A stretch of 64,000 nt of DNA from Sphingomonas sp. HMP9 (GTDB taxonomy: Bacteria; Pseudomonadota; Alphaproteobacteria; Sphingomonadales; Sphingomonadaceae), in assembly GCF_013374115.1 (NCBI RefSeq), contig NZ_AP022673.1:2938001-3002000 (forward strand), in the 5' to 3' direction. Below the pieces are notes generated by a model that made no database searches, was not told the DNA's origin, and saw only the letters and a program-made list of their open reading frames with translations. Position numbers and translations under genes: made by a program. This document shows, piece after piece, positions 18,205-29,516 of this stretch (positions are counted from its first letter, which is position 1; every line of letters begins with the position of its first letter).

Positions 18205-19296
18205 TCACTGTGAGACCTGGCGTAAAAGTCTTTTTGCGATCGCGATCCAACTGAATTGCTCGCTATAGGCAGCGACCGCCGCTTTGGCGGGGAGATTGTT
18301 CGAAGCCTGCAAAACGACATTCGCAAGATCTTCTGATGAGATTGAAAGCGGTACGAAGCTCGCCCAAGGCGGGGCCACCGTACGATGAATTTCGATATCG
18401 CTGCAAACGACAGCCAAGCCTAGGCTACCAGCTTCGACCAGAGGCATGTTGAACCCTTCGGCTAAGGACATCGAAATAAAGCATTTGGAAGTCTGGTATA
18501 ACGCCAGCAAAGTTTGATCCGAAGCGTGACCGTGCCATTCTAGCGTACCGCCTCGCTCGGCAAGATGTTTCTCCCAATTGGCCGCGACCGGCCCCCAGCC
18601 GTTTCGACCAACAATCGCTAATGACCAATCAGCGGGTAAATAGGGTTCCAAGGCAAGGATTGTGTTATAGTTCTTTCGCGGCTCGATAGTGCCTACCGCT
18701 ATCAACTGTTGCTTCGCCCGGTCTGCTGGCGGGGCTGCGCCAAGATCGATGCCTGGTGCATTACCGATCGGGACTACGTCGCGCCGTAGAATATCTGACA
18801 AGCTATGGGCCATTAGGTCCGTCGGCGCGAAGATAGATTTGTAGCGAGATGCCATACGGGTTTCCAAATCCCTGAACAAAAAGCGGCCGCGGAAGTTCAT
18901 CGCGTTGGAACGGGTCCACGGGAAATCGTCGTGGATGATCCGGGCGACTGGTGTCTTGTTAAGTAAGGCAAGCGGACTTGGTGGAAATGCCGGACATACA
19001 AGTGTGTCAAACAGTTGTTTGCGATATTGTTTGGTGGATGGCAGCGCAAGCCAGCCAGCGAAACCGCCTTTCACGGGTACTAATCCGTCGCCATTAAGTA
19101 CGGTCGAGCGCTCGTCAACAAACGCAATCGTATCGTGGGCTATCCCTCTCAATGCATCGAACAAATTTATCGCGTACCGTTCGATTCCGGTGGAGGCATT
19201 GGGCCGGGTAGCTAGCACGAGATCCAGGGCAATTGGCAAAGGCTTAGCCTCCTGATGTTGCAGTTGCGTATCGAAGATTACGTAGCCATGCAACAA
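18205..19296 (-). CDS. Family 4 glycosyltransferase (GT-B)
   Basis: The 363-residue open frame has the N-terminal recognition segment (NASTGIERYAINLFDAL) and the GT4 C-terminal half: IAVGTIEPRKNYNTIL, WSLAIVGRNGWG, and SMSLAEGFNMPLVEAGSLG with the expected Glu residues. The protein may start later than the ATG at 19296, since homologous sequence begins about residue 20 (LPIALDLVLA). Its role is addition of a sugar to the repeat unit; donor and linkage are unknown. Confidence 0.85.
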   Translation of the reverse strand: MLHGYVIFDTQLQHQEAKPLPIALDLVLATRPNASTGIERYAINLFDALRGIAHDTIAFVDERSTVLNGDGLVPVKGGFAGWLALPSTKQYRKQLFDTLVCPAFPPSPLALLNKTPVARIIHDDFPWTRSNAMNFRGRFLFRDLETRMASRYKSIFAPTDLMAHSLSDILRRDVVPIGNAPGIDLGAAPPADRAKQQLIAVGTIEPRKNYNTILALEPYLPADWSLAIVGRNGWGPVAANWEKHLAERGGTLEWHGHASDQTLLALYQTSKCFISMSLAEGFNMPLVEAGSLGLAVVCSDIEIHRTVAPPWASFVPLSISSEDLANVVLQASNNLPAKAAVAAYSEQFSWIAIAKRLLRQVSQ

Positions 19297-19544
19297 AAAG
19301 CGATTTTCGCTGACATTGGTCGTGGCTTAAGCACATTGTTTCTAAAGGGCCTCACTTGGTATTGTCGATCTGGCCGTCTGGCGTGACAACCGCGTTATCG
19401 TGCCGGTCGCGGTGTAGAGCGCACAGGCTAGCAGTAAACGACTGCCCACTTGTACGCTTTTGCGGCGGGTTTTCATCAGCCACCTAGCAAGTATATTGGG
19501 CTGCGGCGGGTACCAGTCCTATCGCGTTTAAAACGGACAACTGC

Positions 19545-20729
19545 CTACATCTCTGCAAGACATGCGCTGAGCAGTTTCTCGCGAGCGGCTGCTGATTGTG
19601 CCCGTATCGACGTCCGTACGATATCGGTGGCGGCGCTGTCGCGAAGCATTTGCGCGGCATGAGCGACCGCGCTACGCAAATTTGTCGGGTTTGCGATGGA
19701 CTCGCGATACACGTAGAAGGGCGCTGCCCCGTTCATGCTAAACAACGTTTCCTTCTTCTTGTCGCCCAGCGTATGTGCTATCCGCTCCGCCCCATAACCC
19801 AGGCAGATTGTCGGAATGCCGATGTTCCAAGCATTGACGCAGAGATGGTAGGTGTCGGAAACGATGAAATTGCAGGTTGCTAGGACCGGAAAGATGTCTT
19901 GAGGCAAGGGTGGCTTGGAGGAGGCTGGATAGCCCGCGGCGCGCGCTAACGGCAACTGACGGGGCGCGGACCCCAACCATGGTACCCAGGTCGCCTCCGC
20001 GTCCAGCTTCTTTGCCAACATACGTGAGAAGGCGAGAGGCTGTACGATCCATTTTGCGCGACCGAAGAACACTCCAAGTCGCAGGCGACTTCCGCTGTTC
20101 GCTGCGGCAGGCAAGGGCAGATCCGCAGCGGCGTAATCTTCCGGGCGCAACAGCAACGCGCAGTCGATGCCAAGAGCCGAACGCCCACCGCGATACGGAT
20201 CAGCTTTAGCGGCCGAAATCGCGTCACGAAAATATACGCCCTTGGCGAGGCGTAGCATTCGTTCCAACGCGGTGCGATAGCGAGTGTCGCTCAGCTCGAT
20301 AGCGCCGATCGTAATGATGGTGCCCCCAAAGATCAGGACCCTGCCCAACACCGCATCGGGTGCATCTTCAAGCATCAATGCGCGATAGACCAGATTTTCG
20401 GCCTCCGCCTTAGTACTGGCAATGCCATCACGCACGAGCCATCCGCAGAGGTCGGCATCCCAATAGCCCTTGGATTGCAGGAAATCGCCCCAATAGACGA
20501 TCAGGTCTGCAGCATGGAGGTCGTCAAGATGGCGATGCAGCGGCTTATATGCAACGGGTCGCTTCTCAAGATCGTAACCTGCGCGATCAGGGTCGCCGAG
20601 GCAGTAGAAGGAGACGGACTCGGCCGGAAACGTTTCGGCGAAAAAGCGCGCCGCGGAATAATCCACCGTGTACATGCCTGTGTTGCGATCCGGCGGAAAA
20701 GCACACACTACTGCGATATTCGACATCAT
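19545..20729 (-). CDS. Polysaccharide pyruvyl transferase family protein
   Basis: The 394-residue protein has the family features: DLIVYWGDFLQSKGY near the N-terminus, GVYFRDAISAAKA, LGIDCALLL, and the C-terminal FIVSDTYHLCVNAWNIGIPTICLGYG (the SxRxH-like substrate region). These enzymes transfer pyruvate from phosphoenolpyruvate to form ketals on polysaccharide sugars, adding negative charge. Two ATG codons in tandem follow a GGGGG sequence; either 20729 or 20726 may be used. It is next to the flippase gene. Confidence 0.85.
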   Translation of the reverse strand: MMSNIAVVCAFPPDRNTGMYTVDYSAARFFAETFPAESVSFYCLGDPDRAGYDLEKRPVAYKPLHRHLDDLHAADLIVYWGDFLQSKGYWDADLCGWLVRDGIASTKAEAENLVYRALMLEDAPDAVLGRVLIFGGTIITIGAIELSDTRYRTALERMLRLAKGVYFRDAISAAKADPYRGGRSALGIDCALLLRPEDYAAADLPLPAAANSGSRLRLGVFFGRAKWIVQPLAFSRMLAKKLDAEATWVPWLGSAPRQLPLARAAGYPASSKPPLPQDIFPVLATCNFIVSDTYHLCVNAWNIGIPTICLGYGAERIAHTLGDKKKETLFSMNGAAPFYVYRESIANPTNLRSAVAHAAQMLRDSAATDIVRTSIRAQSAAAREKLLSACLAEM

Positions 20730-20767
20730 TGATCCCCCAATTTTAATTGTAACTGCTTGTTCTCGTA

Positions 20768-22219
20768 TTACCCTCGGGCCTGCAATTGTTCCGGCCGCTT
20801 TAGAACCCGGCGCGCAACCTCTAGGACGCGCGCGCCGAACAGCAGGAACGCCACGGCGAAATACGTGGTACAGGCCAGCAGGGTGGCAAGGATCGCGCCG
20901 CCAATAGTATTCAAGTCCAAGCCAAGAACCTTAACCAGACCTTCGACCGCCAGGATCACGGCGGCCCCAGCGGGAACGGGCGCGAGCGTCGATAGCGCTG
21001 TACTGGCGCGCACCGACGAATTGTGTCGCTGCAGTACCAACGTAAGTCCAACGAAGCCCACGAAGCAGCGCAACACGAAGGCCGCGGCTGCAACGTAGAT
21101 GTTGAACATGGCGCCAATCGCTAGGAACACGACGTTGAGCAAGAGCTGCCAAAGGTTGTTCTTCAAGGCCAACCGCGATGATCCGAACGCCACCAGGAAC
21201 GACGACAACGGCGAGGCCACTGCGATTAGTGGCAGCGCGCCAAGCAGGATCGCCGTTGTGCCCGTTAATTCCGACCATTTACCACCCAATGCAACCGAGA
21301 CCAGATACGGACCTGCGAAGGGCATGACGACCATTGGGAGCGTCGCTACCACCGTCATCGAGCGACATACCTGCCACATGGCCTCGATCGCGCGCTCGCG
21401 CTGATCCTCCATGCGCGAGAAGATCGGCAGTAGCGTATTGTTAACGGGATTAAGGACAAAACCCGTGACCATGTCGAGAGCCACCCGCGAGAGGCGAAAG
21501 ACGCCGATCGCGGCGGGGCCGACGAATGCGCCGACGATCACGTCCGCCGAACGGATGTTCACCTGCGTTAAGGCCGCCATACCAAGGATGTCGCTAGAAA
21601 TGCCTGCGAGACCGCGCAAGCCGCCGCGCGCGAACCGCGGGCGCCATGAGGTGCTCAGTACGCTGATGACAGTTGAGACAATAGGCGCGAGCGTCACTTG
21701 AAGCACGATGCTCCAAGCCCCGGCTCCGGCGAGGGCTAGCCAGCAGCATAACGCCCCGGCCGCCACCTGGCCCACCGACCTGCGCACTACCAACCGGCGA
21801 TATGCAAAGGTGCGCATTAACAGCCCATCGGGCACCACGCCAAAGGCAGTAGCGAGCGGCACCAGCATGGTCGGCAGCATCAGCAACCCGATCTCTCTGA
21901 GATCGCCGATGTTGTAGAAGATTGCGCAGATCACTACCATCACCAGCGAGCTCAAACCGCCGAGCCAAGCCATCAATGAGAAGATCGAGTTTAGGAAAGT
22001 CTCGTCCACCTCCTTGCGCTGCACAACGATCTGAGATCCGGCTTGAAGTGTCGTCATCACGATCACCGCAGCCGTCGTGGCCAGCGCAGCAAAGCCGAAC
22101 TCACGGGGGCCAATCACCTTGGCTACTATCAAGAACACCAGCGCCTGAGTCACGCGATCTGCGGCAATCTGCAGGAATTGCCACACTATACCCGTGATCG
22201 CGATGCGTGAGTATGTCAT
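20768..22219 (-). CDS. Wzx-type polysaccharide flippase (MATE/MOP superfamily)
   Basis: The 483-residue protein is hydrophobic throughout, with about 12-14 predicted membrane helices. It has the early pattern of the oligosaccharide flippase family (VTQALVFLIVAKVIGPREFGFAALATT) and the internal repeat region (LLPIFSRMEDQRERAIEAMWQ). It should move undecaprenyl-linked repeat units across the inner membrane to the Wzy polymerase. The only polymerase candidate in the window is the disrupted wzy gene at 4.2-6.8 kb. Confidence 0.9.
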   Translation of the reverse strand: MTYSRIAITGIVWQFLQIAADRVTQALVFLIVAKVIGPREFGFAALATTAAVIVMTTLQAGSQIVVQRKEVDETFLNSIFSLMAWLGGLSSLVMVVICAIFYNIGDLREIGLLMLPTMLVPLATAFGVVPDGLLMRTFAYRRLVVRRSVGQVAAGALCCWLALAGAGAWSIVLQVTLAPIVSTVISVLSTSWRPRFARGGLRGLAGISSDILGMAALTQVNIRSADVIVGAFVGPAAIGVFRLSRVALDMVTGFVLNPVNNTLLPIFSRMEDQRERAIEAMWQVCRSMTVVATLPMVVMPFAGPYLVSVALGGKWSELTGTTAILLGALPLIAVASPLSSFLVAFGSSRLALKNNLWQLLLNVVFLAIGAMFNIYVAAAAFVLRCFVGFVGLTLVLQRHNSSVRASTALSTLAPVPAGAAVILAVEGLVKVLGLDLNTIGGAILATLLACTTYFAVAFLLFGARVLEVARRVLKRPEQLQARG

Positions 22220-22559
22220 TCTGCCCCGCCCATTTCGAAACTCATCTTAGCGTACGTTGGCGGTTAGCGCCATCACCTCATGCAATGTCCGGCCCGTAAA
22301 AGTATGGCCACATAGCAGTATCCCGGCTAACATTGCGGCAATGCACCAAAATATGCGGCGATGCAGTAAGAATGGAGCCGCTACCCGAGTACTTGGCCCC
22401 ATCATCCGGAGTCGTGGGGTTGTGCCGCCCGGTAGCGGAAGCTATCGCGTGGCTGATAACACCTGGAGCGCGTTGACCTGCTTTGGGGTTTGAACGGCTG
22501 GACGGACGACGATCGTATTCCGCGTCGCAGCGATGCCGTTACAATGGGGGCCAGCGCCA
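22220..22559. other. Divergent intergenic region, no gene seen
   Basis: The 340-bp spacer between the flippase (minus) and a GT2 gene (plus) must hold both promoters. I see no coding sequence with support and no clear operator. One short frame at 22257-22493 has neither a domain nor a ribosome-binding site. Confidence 0.5.
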
Positions 22560-23477
22560 ATGCGATCGATTTCCTTCGTTATCTGCACGATCCAAAAGTC
22601 CAAGGTCGATCATCGCCTGTCAGAAGTACTGACTAATCTCGTCCAGCAGCAAGACATACGGTTCGAGATCATTCTGGTGTGGGACGGCAGACGGATGGAC
22701 AGCCCGCCCGTCTATCCGGGCGTAACGGTCATCGCGGTCGATCTAGTTAGCATATCGGAAGCACGCAACATCGGCGGGCTTGCCGCCCGCTACGACACGA
22801 TCTGCTTTCTGGACGACGACACCTTTCCAATCGATCGCAATTTCTCGATCAAGATCCTCGATGTGATGGAGGCGCAGAAGCTCGACTTCGTCACCTGCAA
22901 CATCCACTCCGCCGGCGAGGTAATGTCGGGGGGCGCCGTCGCGCGCGATACCGATCTCGACGAGCGGACCGTAATAGTCCACATGTGGGAACCCGGATTG
23001 ACAGTGCGACGCGACGCCTTCGTCAAGACCCAGTTCGATGCGACACTCGGCATCGCCTGCATCCACGGCTCAAGCGAAGGGTTCGATTTCGGATATCGCC
23101 TGCTGCGCAACGGGTTCAAGGGGCGCCGACAGGCGTCGATCTTCATTGATCATCCCCCGCTCGATACCGCCAACGAATATCGCGTCGAACGCGCCTTCTT
23201 CTACTCGCTGGGTAACGGCGCCGTGCTACTCCAGCATGGCTATTACGGCACTTATGCATGGCAGATTACAAAAACCCTCGCGCGCCTTCTCGTGTCGCTT
23301 CTAAAGGGGGATATGGTCCGCGTGCGCGCATCGTTCGTGCGAAGTCTCTGCATGATGATCGGACCGTTCCTGCCGCGACGGCGCGGGCGGATCATGCCCA
23401 CCTCGTTCCTCGCGCCCCGGCCTGCCGTCTCCGACGGGCCGCAGGTGCAGGCGGTGCCACTGGAACCGGCCCGGTGA
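22560..23477 (+). CDS. Family 2 glycosyltransferase
   Basis: About 305 residues from the ATG at 22560, where the conserved core starts (MRSISFVICTIQKSK); the frame is open nine codons further upstream. It has ISEARNIGGLAARYDTICFLDDDTFP with the metal-binding DDD, then EGFDFGYRLLRNGFKG near the acceptor region. The GT-A fold transfers a sugar in the cytosol. It is the first of a plus-strand group that continues with acyltransferases, GH5 and another glycosyltransferase. Confidence 0.85.
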   Translation: MRSISFVICTIQKSKVDHRLSEVLTNLVQQQDIRFEIILVWDGRRMDSPPVYPGVTVIAVDLVSISEARNIGGLAARYDTICFLDDDTFPIDRNFSIKILDVMEAQKLDFVTCNIHSAGEVMSGGAVARDTDLDERTVIVHMWEPGLTVRRDAFVKTQFDATLGIACIHGSSEGFDFGYRLLRNGFKGRRQASIFIDHPPLDTANEYRVERAFFYSLGNGAVLLQHGYYGTYAWQITKTLARLLVSLLKGDMVRVRASFVRSLCMMIGPFLPRRRGRIMPTSFLAPRPAVSDGPQVQAVPLEPAR

Positions 23478-23518
23478 TACGCCGCGGTTCCGTCTCCTTG
23501 TCGTCGGAAGTAACGTGA

Positions 23519-24297
23519 ATGGCATTAGATAGATCGGAAATGCTCTTGGGAACTCACGTCGAAACAAACGCCCTGTGTGAAGAGACACTCGATCACAAAA
23601 TTCGGCCAAAACAAGTTGTTCTTGGGCTCGATACTCTTCGGTTCATTACAGCCATGTGGGTGTCCTTATACCATGGCGCCCGGTATCCGATTGATCGCGT
23701 CGTTAAGCCAGACTCTCTCGTGAATGATATATTGCTGTTAATCGGCAATACTACATGGAACGGAACGGCTGCAGTGACCGTTTCTTGTCATTTCGGGATT
23801 TCTCATTCACGGCGCCAATATTGGTAAATCAAGTGTCGTGCTTCCAGCATTCTGGTTGCGGCGTGGTATTCGTCTAGGCTTACCTCTGGTTGCAACCCTT
23901 CTTGTCTCGCACATACTCGGACCGGGGTATATTGGCGCCCTAAGGGCCATAATGTGGATCGATCACCATAGGCTGTATGTGGACGATATGGTTTTTCGGT
24001 ATACTGTGTGTATTTTGGCTTGCGGCTGAAACATAGCGTGGAACAGGAAAATCTTCTTTAGCAATTCTGGAGCAGTTTGGCATAGCCGGATACAGCCTTT
24101 ATCTGACACATATGCTTATTATGCAATATATGGAAAGTAATCTAACTGGTTGGAGTCCATTTGTGTATTGGGTGGTGACTTTGCTATCTGTAGCTATATT
24201 ATGTTGGTGTTTTTACAAGGCCGTCGAGTTTCCTTCGCATCGGCTCGCGAGATGCCTTGGTAGACGAATGCGGCTTGCTGGAGAAGCTTCATTAGGT
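23519..24297 (+). pseudogene. Acyltransferase-3 family (OafA-like) remnant
   Basis: The start region reads LGLDTLRFITAMWVSLYHGAR, the conserved N-terminal helix of membrane acyltransferases. Near 23783 the frame shifts to FLVISGFLIHGANIG and LPAFWLRRGIRLGLPL. After a large internal gap the C-terminus reappears as IAGYSLYLTHMLIMQ and VAILCWCFYKAVEFPSHR. The middle of the usual about 360-residue protein is missing. The 3' part is visibly AT-richer than its neighbours, a sign of foreign origin. Confidence 0.8.
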
Positions 24298-24441
24298 TGA
24301 CGAGGTTAGTTATAGGCTGTGTTTTTGGGGGGGCTGCCTTGCTTGCTCGTTTTCGGCACAACATGCTCGCCTTTTTTAAAACAAGCTGAGGGCGGTGGTT
24401 CGGTTCGGTGATAAAGGTAAGCATTCCGTTGAGGGGCATAC

Positions 24442-25641
24442 ATGAACGACGCTTCAAGGGATTTCCCGCTCGACACGCAAGAAGAGCCGAGGGTCCGGTA
24501 CGACGCGCTCGACAGCCTGCGCGGCATCGCTGCGCTGGGGGTCGCGTTGCATCACCTTCAGGTCGCTAGCCATATTTACTTTTTCCCTACGACGCGGAAC
24601 GCCTATCTCTTCGTCGAATTCTTCTTCGTCCTCAGCGGCTTCGTGATCGCCCACGCATATGCTGACCGGCTGAACGGGGGCGCTGCATCGTTGCGTTTCA
24701 TGATCAAGCGGTTCGGGCGCGTCTGGCCTCTGCACGTCGTCATGCTCTTGTGCTTCATAGCGGCCGAGACCGCGTTGTACCTCGGCAGCCAGTACGCCCA
24801 TATGCCGCTTCCGCGTCCGCCCTTCAGCGAGGATCGCACTCTACTCGGCATACCGATCAATCTGGTAATGCTGAACGGGTTGATCCCTTATATCGGCGCG
24901 GGCTGGAACGCGCCCAGCTGGAGTGTCAGCGTGGAGCTCGCGGCATATCTGCTGTTCGCCCTCTCGGCCATGATACCCGGCCGCTCCGCGCGCATCGTCT
25001 TTCACGCCGCGCTGATCGTCGTCGCCTTGTGCATGCTGTGCGTCGTTCACAAGGTGATCGGCATCGAACGCTGCGTTTTCTCGTTCTTCATCGGCACCTT
25101 CGTCTGGCGGTTCCGGGCGGCGCGGGTCGGCCGCATCGGCACGGCGGCTGAGCTTGTCGCGGTCGGATGCGCGATCGCGATCCTTTTGCCGAGCATGCCG
25201 CGCGTTCAGTTCGTCGTTGCGCCGTTGGTCTTTGCCGGGGTGATCTTCGTGCTGTCACGTCAGGCGGGCAAGGTTTCGGCGGTCCTCAGGGCGCCGTTCG
25301 CGCTGCGCCTCGGGCTGACGTCCTATTCGATCTACATGGTGCATTTCTTCATCGCCTTTGCGGTGACCAACGTCATAAAGGTGGGTGGACGGATTGGTCA
25401 TCAGGCTTGGGTGCTGCCGGGAACCGATCTGGCGTTGATCGGTAACAGTGGCTTGCTAATGGACGCGATCACCATCGCGTATCTTGCGGTCGTCATCCTC
25501 GTCGCGAAGTTTACGTATCGGTATATCGAGAGGCCCGGCATCGCTTGGTTCGGTAGACTTGCCGATACCGTCCTGCGCGTGCGGAGTGCAAGCACGCGGG
25601 TCGGTAAGCACTGTGAAGTCAAGGTCATCGACGTGGCTTGA
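24442..25641 (+). CDS. Membrane acyltransferase-3 family protein (OafA/ExoZ-like)
   Basis: The 399-residue, roughly ten-helix protein has the family signature YDALDSLRGIAALGVALHHL with the catalytic His, EFFFVLSGFVIAHAYADRL, then FMIKRFGRVWPLHVVML and SYSIYMVHFF. It acetylates or succinylates sugars of surface polysaccharides from the membrane. It is intact, unlike the decayed homologue just upstream, and is followed by the Tat-exported GH5 enzyme. Confidence 0.9.
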   Translation: MNDASRDFPLDTQEEPRVRYDALDSLRGIAALGVALHHLQVASHIYFFPTTRNAYLFVEFFFVLSGFVIAHAYADRLNGGAASLRFMIKRFGRVWPLHVVMLLCFIAAETALYLGSQYAHMPLPRPPFSEDRTLLGIPINLVMLNGLIPYIGAGWNAPSWSVSVELAAYLLFALSAMIPGRSARIVFHAALIVVALCMLCVVHKVIGIERCVFSFFIGTFVWRFRAARVGRIGTAAELVAVGCAIAILLPSMPRVQFVVAPLVFAGVIFVLSRQAGKVSAVLRAPFALRLGLTSYSIYMVHFFIAFAVTNVIKVGGRIGHQAWVLPGTDLALIGNSGLLMDAITIAYLAVVILVAKFTYRYIERPGIAWFGRLADTVLRVRSASTRVGKHCEVKVIDVA

Positions 25642-25791
25642 TCGTGGTGGATGTGTCATGCGACTCCGTGCAAGTTTACGGGTTAGCATGGTTATGGTTG
25701 ATTGTGTGTACGGGTCGTTTCGCCGCGACATTTGCTCGGGCCGGCATCAAGGCGCTTGCCAGTACGTGGCCGCCCCGGCACAAAGCTTGAT

Positions 25792-26796
25792 ATGTCTATG
25801 ATCTCTCGCCGTTTCATCGTCCAGGGCGGGGCCGCTGCCCTAGTTGCAGCTGTAGGATCCACCGTCATCCCCGCGCGGGTGATGTCAGCAGGCAGCTTCC
25901 GCTTGGGCGTAAACCTGGCCGGTGCGGAGTTCGCCATGATTGGCGGAAAATGGCATTGGCCCCTCGAGGACAACCTTCGCTATTATCTTGGGAAGGGCTT
26001 CAACGTCTTTCGTGTGCCGTTCAAGTGGAACCGTCTACAACTCGCGGTCGGTGGCTCACTAGAGATCGATGCGTTCGCCGGCCTCGACGCTCTTATTCGA
26101 ACAGCGACCGGCGCAGGCGCGGTGATTCTACTCGACGCGCATGATTACGGTCGGCGCGGCGATCAGATCATCGCCCAGACCGGCTCAAGCGTTGATGCGG
26201 GAGCGTTCGCGGATTTCTGGGGGCTGATGGCGCGCCGCTACAAGGCGAACGGCCGGATCTGGTACAATCTGATGAATGAGCCACACGACGAGGACCCGAT
26301 GGCCAATCTCGCTGCGCAGAACGCGGCATGCGCTGCCATCCGCGCCGCTGGCGCAACGTCTAAGGTGCTGTTTTCGGGCAGCGCATGGACGGGCGCGCAT
26401 TCCTGGCTTAAAACAGCTAATGCGAAGGTCATGCTGTTGGCGCGAGACCCCGGCAACAACTACGCATTTGATGCGCATCAATATCTCGACAAAGGCTATG
26501 GCGGCGGCACTCCCGTCGCTATCCCCGGCGTGGGTGCGCGTGTCCTCAACGACATTTACGGCTGGGCACGTCAGAACGGCAAGAAAATCTTCCTTGGCGA
26601 GTTCGGCACCGGCCCGAGCGCCGCGTCGCTGGCGGAACTCGACGCTCTGCTATCGTTCATGGTTCGGCACAAGGATGTGTTCATCGGCGCGACCTATTTC
26701 GCCGGGGGGGGGACCTGGGGCAAAAGCATGAGCTCCACAGACCCGGTCGATGGTATCGAAAAACCGCAGACACTACTCCTGCAGCGCTACCTTTAA
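25792..26796 (+). CDS. Glycoside hydrolase family 5 (cellulase-like) with Tat signal
   Basis: About 334 residues from the ATG at 25792, which begins with a twin-arginine leader (SRRFIVQGGAAALVAA) cleaved near ARVMSA. The GH5 core shows FNVFRVPFKWNRLQ, LLDAHDYG, the acid/base Glu in YNLMNEPHD and the nucleophile Glu in IFLGEFGTG. It should cut beta-1,4-glucan-type bonds in the periplasm or outside, and may trim or release the cell's own polysaccharide. The open frame extends 30 codons upstream, but the Tat leader fixes the start. Confidence 0.9.
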   Translation: MSMISRRFIVQGGAAALVAAVGSTVIPARVMSAGSFRLGVNLAGAEFAMIGGKWHWPLEDNLRYYLGKGFNVFRVPFKWNRLQLAVGGSLEIDAFAGLDALIRTATGAGAVILLDAHDYGRRGDQIIAQTGSSVDAGAFADFWGLMARRYKANGRIWYNLMNEPHDEDPMANLAAQNAACAAIRAAGATSKVLFSGSAWTGAHSWLKTANAKVMLLARDPGNNYAFDAHQYLDKGYGGGTPVAIPGVGARVLNDIYGWARQNGKKIFLGEFGTGPSAASLAELDALLSFMVRHKDVFIGATYFAGGGTWGKSMSSTDPVDGIEKPQTLLLQRYL

Positions 26797-26895
26797 CGCC
26801 AGTCGCGGGGCGCAAACAATCGGCGATCCGAGCCTTGCGCGGTGCCAGCGTCCTTCGTATCGGATGGTCTACTGGAGCAACGTGCGGAGCATTTG

Positions 26896-27942
26896 ATGAA
26901 CTTCGGGCCGAGCGACGAAACCGATCTGCTGATCTTCCAAAACTATTTTTCGCCCAGCAGACATGCGATTTTCGAGGAACTCGGCAAGGATCGCAAGCTT
27001 GTAGTGATGTACCTACAATCCGGGGTCGACGAAGGCCGCAGGTGGGTTGAAGAGACACCGAAGAACTATGTGGCACGGCGAATTCCGACGCGGCAAATTG
27101 CAAAGGTGGTCTTGCCGGTCGGGCATCTGGGTCTTCCAAAGAAGGCCGAGGTCGCACTAATGGTGGATAACAATCCCACCAACGTCGCGATGTTACTCCT
27201 TGCGCGTACGGTCAAAGGCATCGCCGGCCGAACCTATCTTTGGGTTGAGCATATTCCCGATCCTTCGAAGGGGCAAGGAAAGACGCTGTACCAAACGATG
27301 ACCTCGCGAGGCTTGTTGCGCTTTAATGATGGCGCCGCCAGTTTCTCCGCTATGAGTGACCGATACCTCGCAAGCTTGGGCTACGAGGGCGTTATCAGAC
27401 GCATCCCCCAAGTCGTGCCCGCGCCGGAATTGGGTGCTGCCCGTCGGCGGGTGCAGACGTTGCGACGCTTCGGATATCTGGGCAGCGGCGTCGCCCGTAA
27501 GAACGTCAGTGCACTTCGTACTGCGGTAGACGCCATACTGCACCCTGACCTTACCCTGTATTTAGCTGGCTATGACCCGGTGGATATTTGGCCGCGTGAA
27601 ATAGCCTGTGGCTATATTGCAGGCTTGGAGTTGGAGGCGTTCTTCAACGACATCGACGTGCTGGTCCTGCCGTCGATCATCGATCCATGGGGGCTCGTCG
27701 TCAACGAAGCTCTCATGCGCGGGCGCCTTGTCATCGTATCGGAGTTTTGCGGAAGTTCGGAAATCGTTGCACAGATCGATCCACGACTGGTCTGCGGTCT
27801 GACTTCATTCGAAATTCAGGCGGCGATCGAGTATGCGATCTCCTTGTCGACGTCCGAGGTGGATGACCGCCTTCGCCGCGCCCGTAATGTGATGGAGGGC
27901 TTTACCGTCGTGGCCGCTGCGGATGCTTTCCGACGGCTTTAA
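26896..27942 (+). CDS. GT4-like glycosyltransferase
   Basis: About 348 residues from the ATG at 26896, which has a GGAG ribosome-binding site 6-7 nt upstream and begins next to LLIFQNYFSPSRHAIFEEL; a GTG at 26842 in the same frame is the alternative. The C-terminal half shows FGYLGSGVARKNVSAL and the donor-site motif VLVLPSIIDPWGLVVNEALMRG typical of GT-B retaining enzymes. It closes the plus-strand part of the locus. Donor unknown. Confidence 0.8.
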   Translation: MNFGPSDETDLLIFQNYFSPSRHAIFEELGKDRKLVVMYLQSGVDEGRRWVEETPKNYVARRIPTRQIAKVVLPVGHLGLPKKAEVALMVDNNPTNVAMLLLARTVKGIAGRTYLWVEHIPDPSKGQGKTLYQTMTSRGLLRFNDGAASFSAMSDRYLASLGYEGVIRRIPQVVPAPELGAARRRVQTLRRFGYLGSGVARKNVSALRTAVDAILHPDLTLYLAGYDPVDIWPREIACGYIAGLELEAFFNDIDVLVLPSIIDPWGLVVNEALMRGRLVIVSEFCGSSEIVAQIDPRLVCGLTSFEIQAAIEYAISLSTSEVDDRLRRARNVMEGFTVVAAADAFRRL

Positions 27943-28235
27943 CGCCCAATCACCGGCCGAACTTCTTAATACGTGCCGCCGGCGGACACTAGCGTTGCCA
28001 CTTAGTACTGACATTGAATTATACGCCACTAGCGGATGAGAAAATTGGCTCAATCGTATGTTCTAGGTTGTCCGGTCTCGAGCGCTAGACCGGCAAGAAA
28101 GTCCGAGCTGCGCCGTGTCTTAAGCGCCGGGTGACGTCCTCGATGTAGTCGTACGGGCCGATTATCCCGCGATTTAGTTCGATTTTTCTTGCGACACTGC
28201 GGCAACTACAGAAGCATTTCTAGGCGGTTCGTAAA

Positions 28236-29512
<1,277 letters not shown>

Positions 29513-29516
<4 letters not shown>

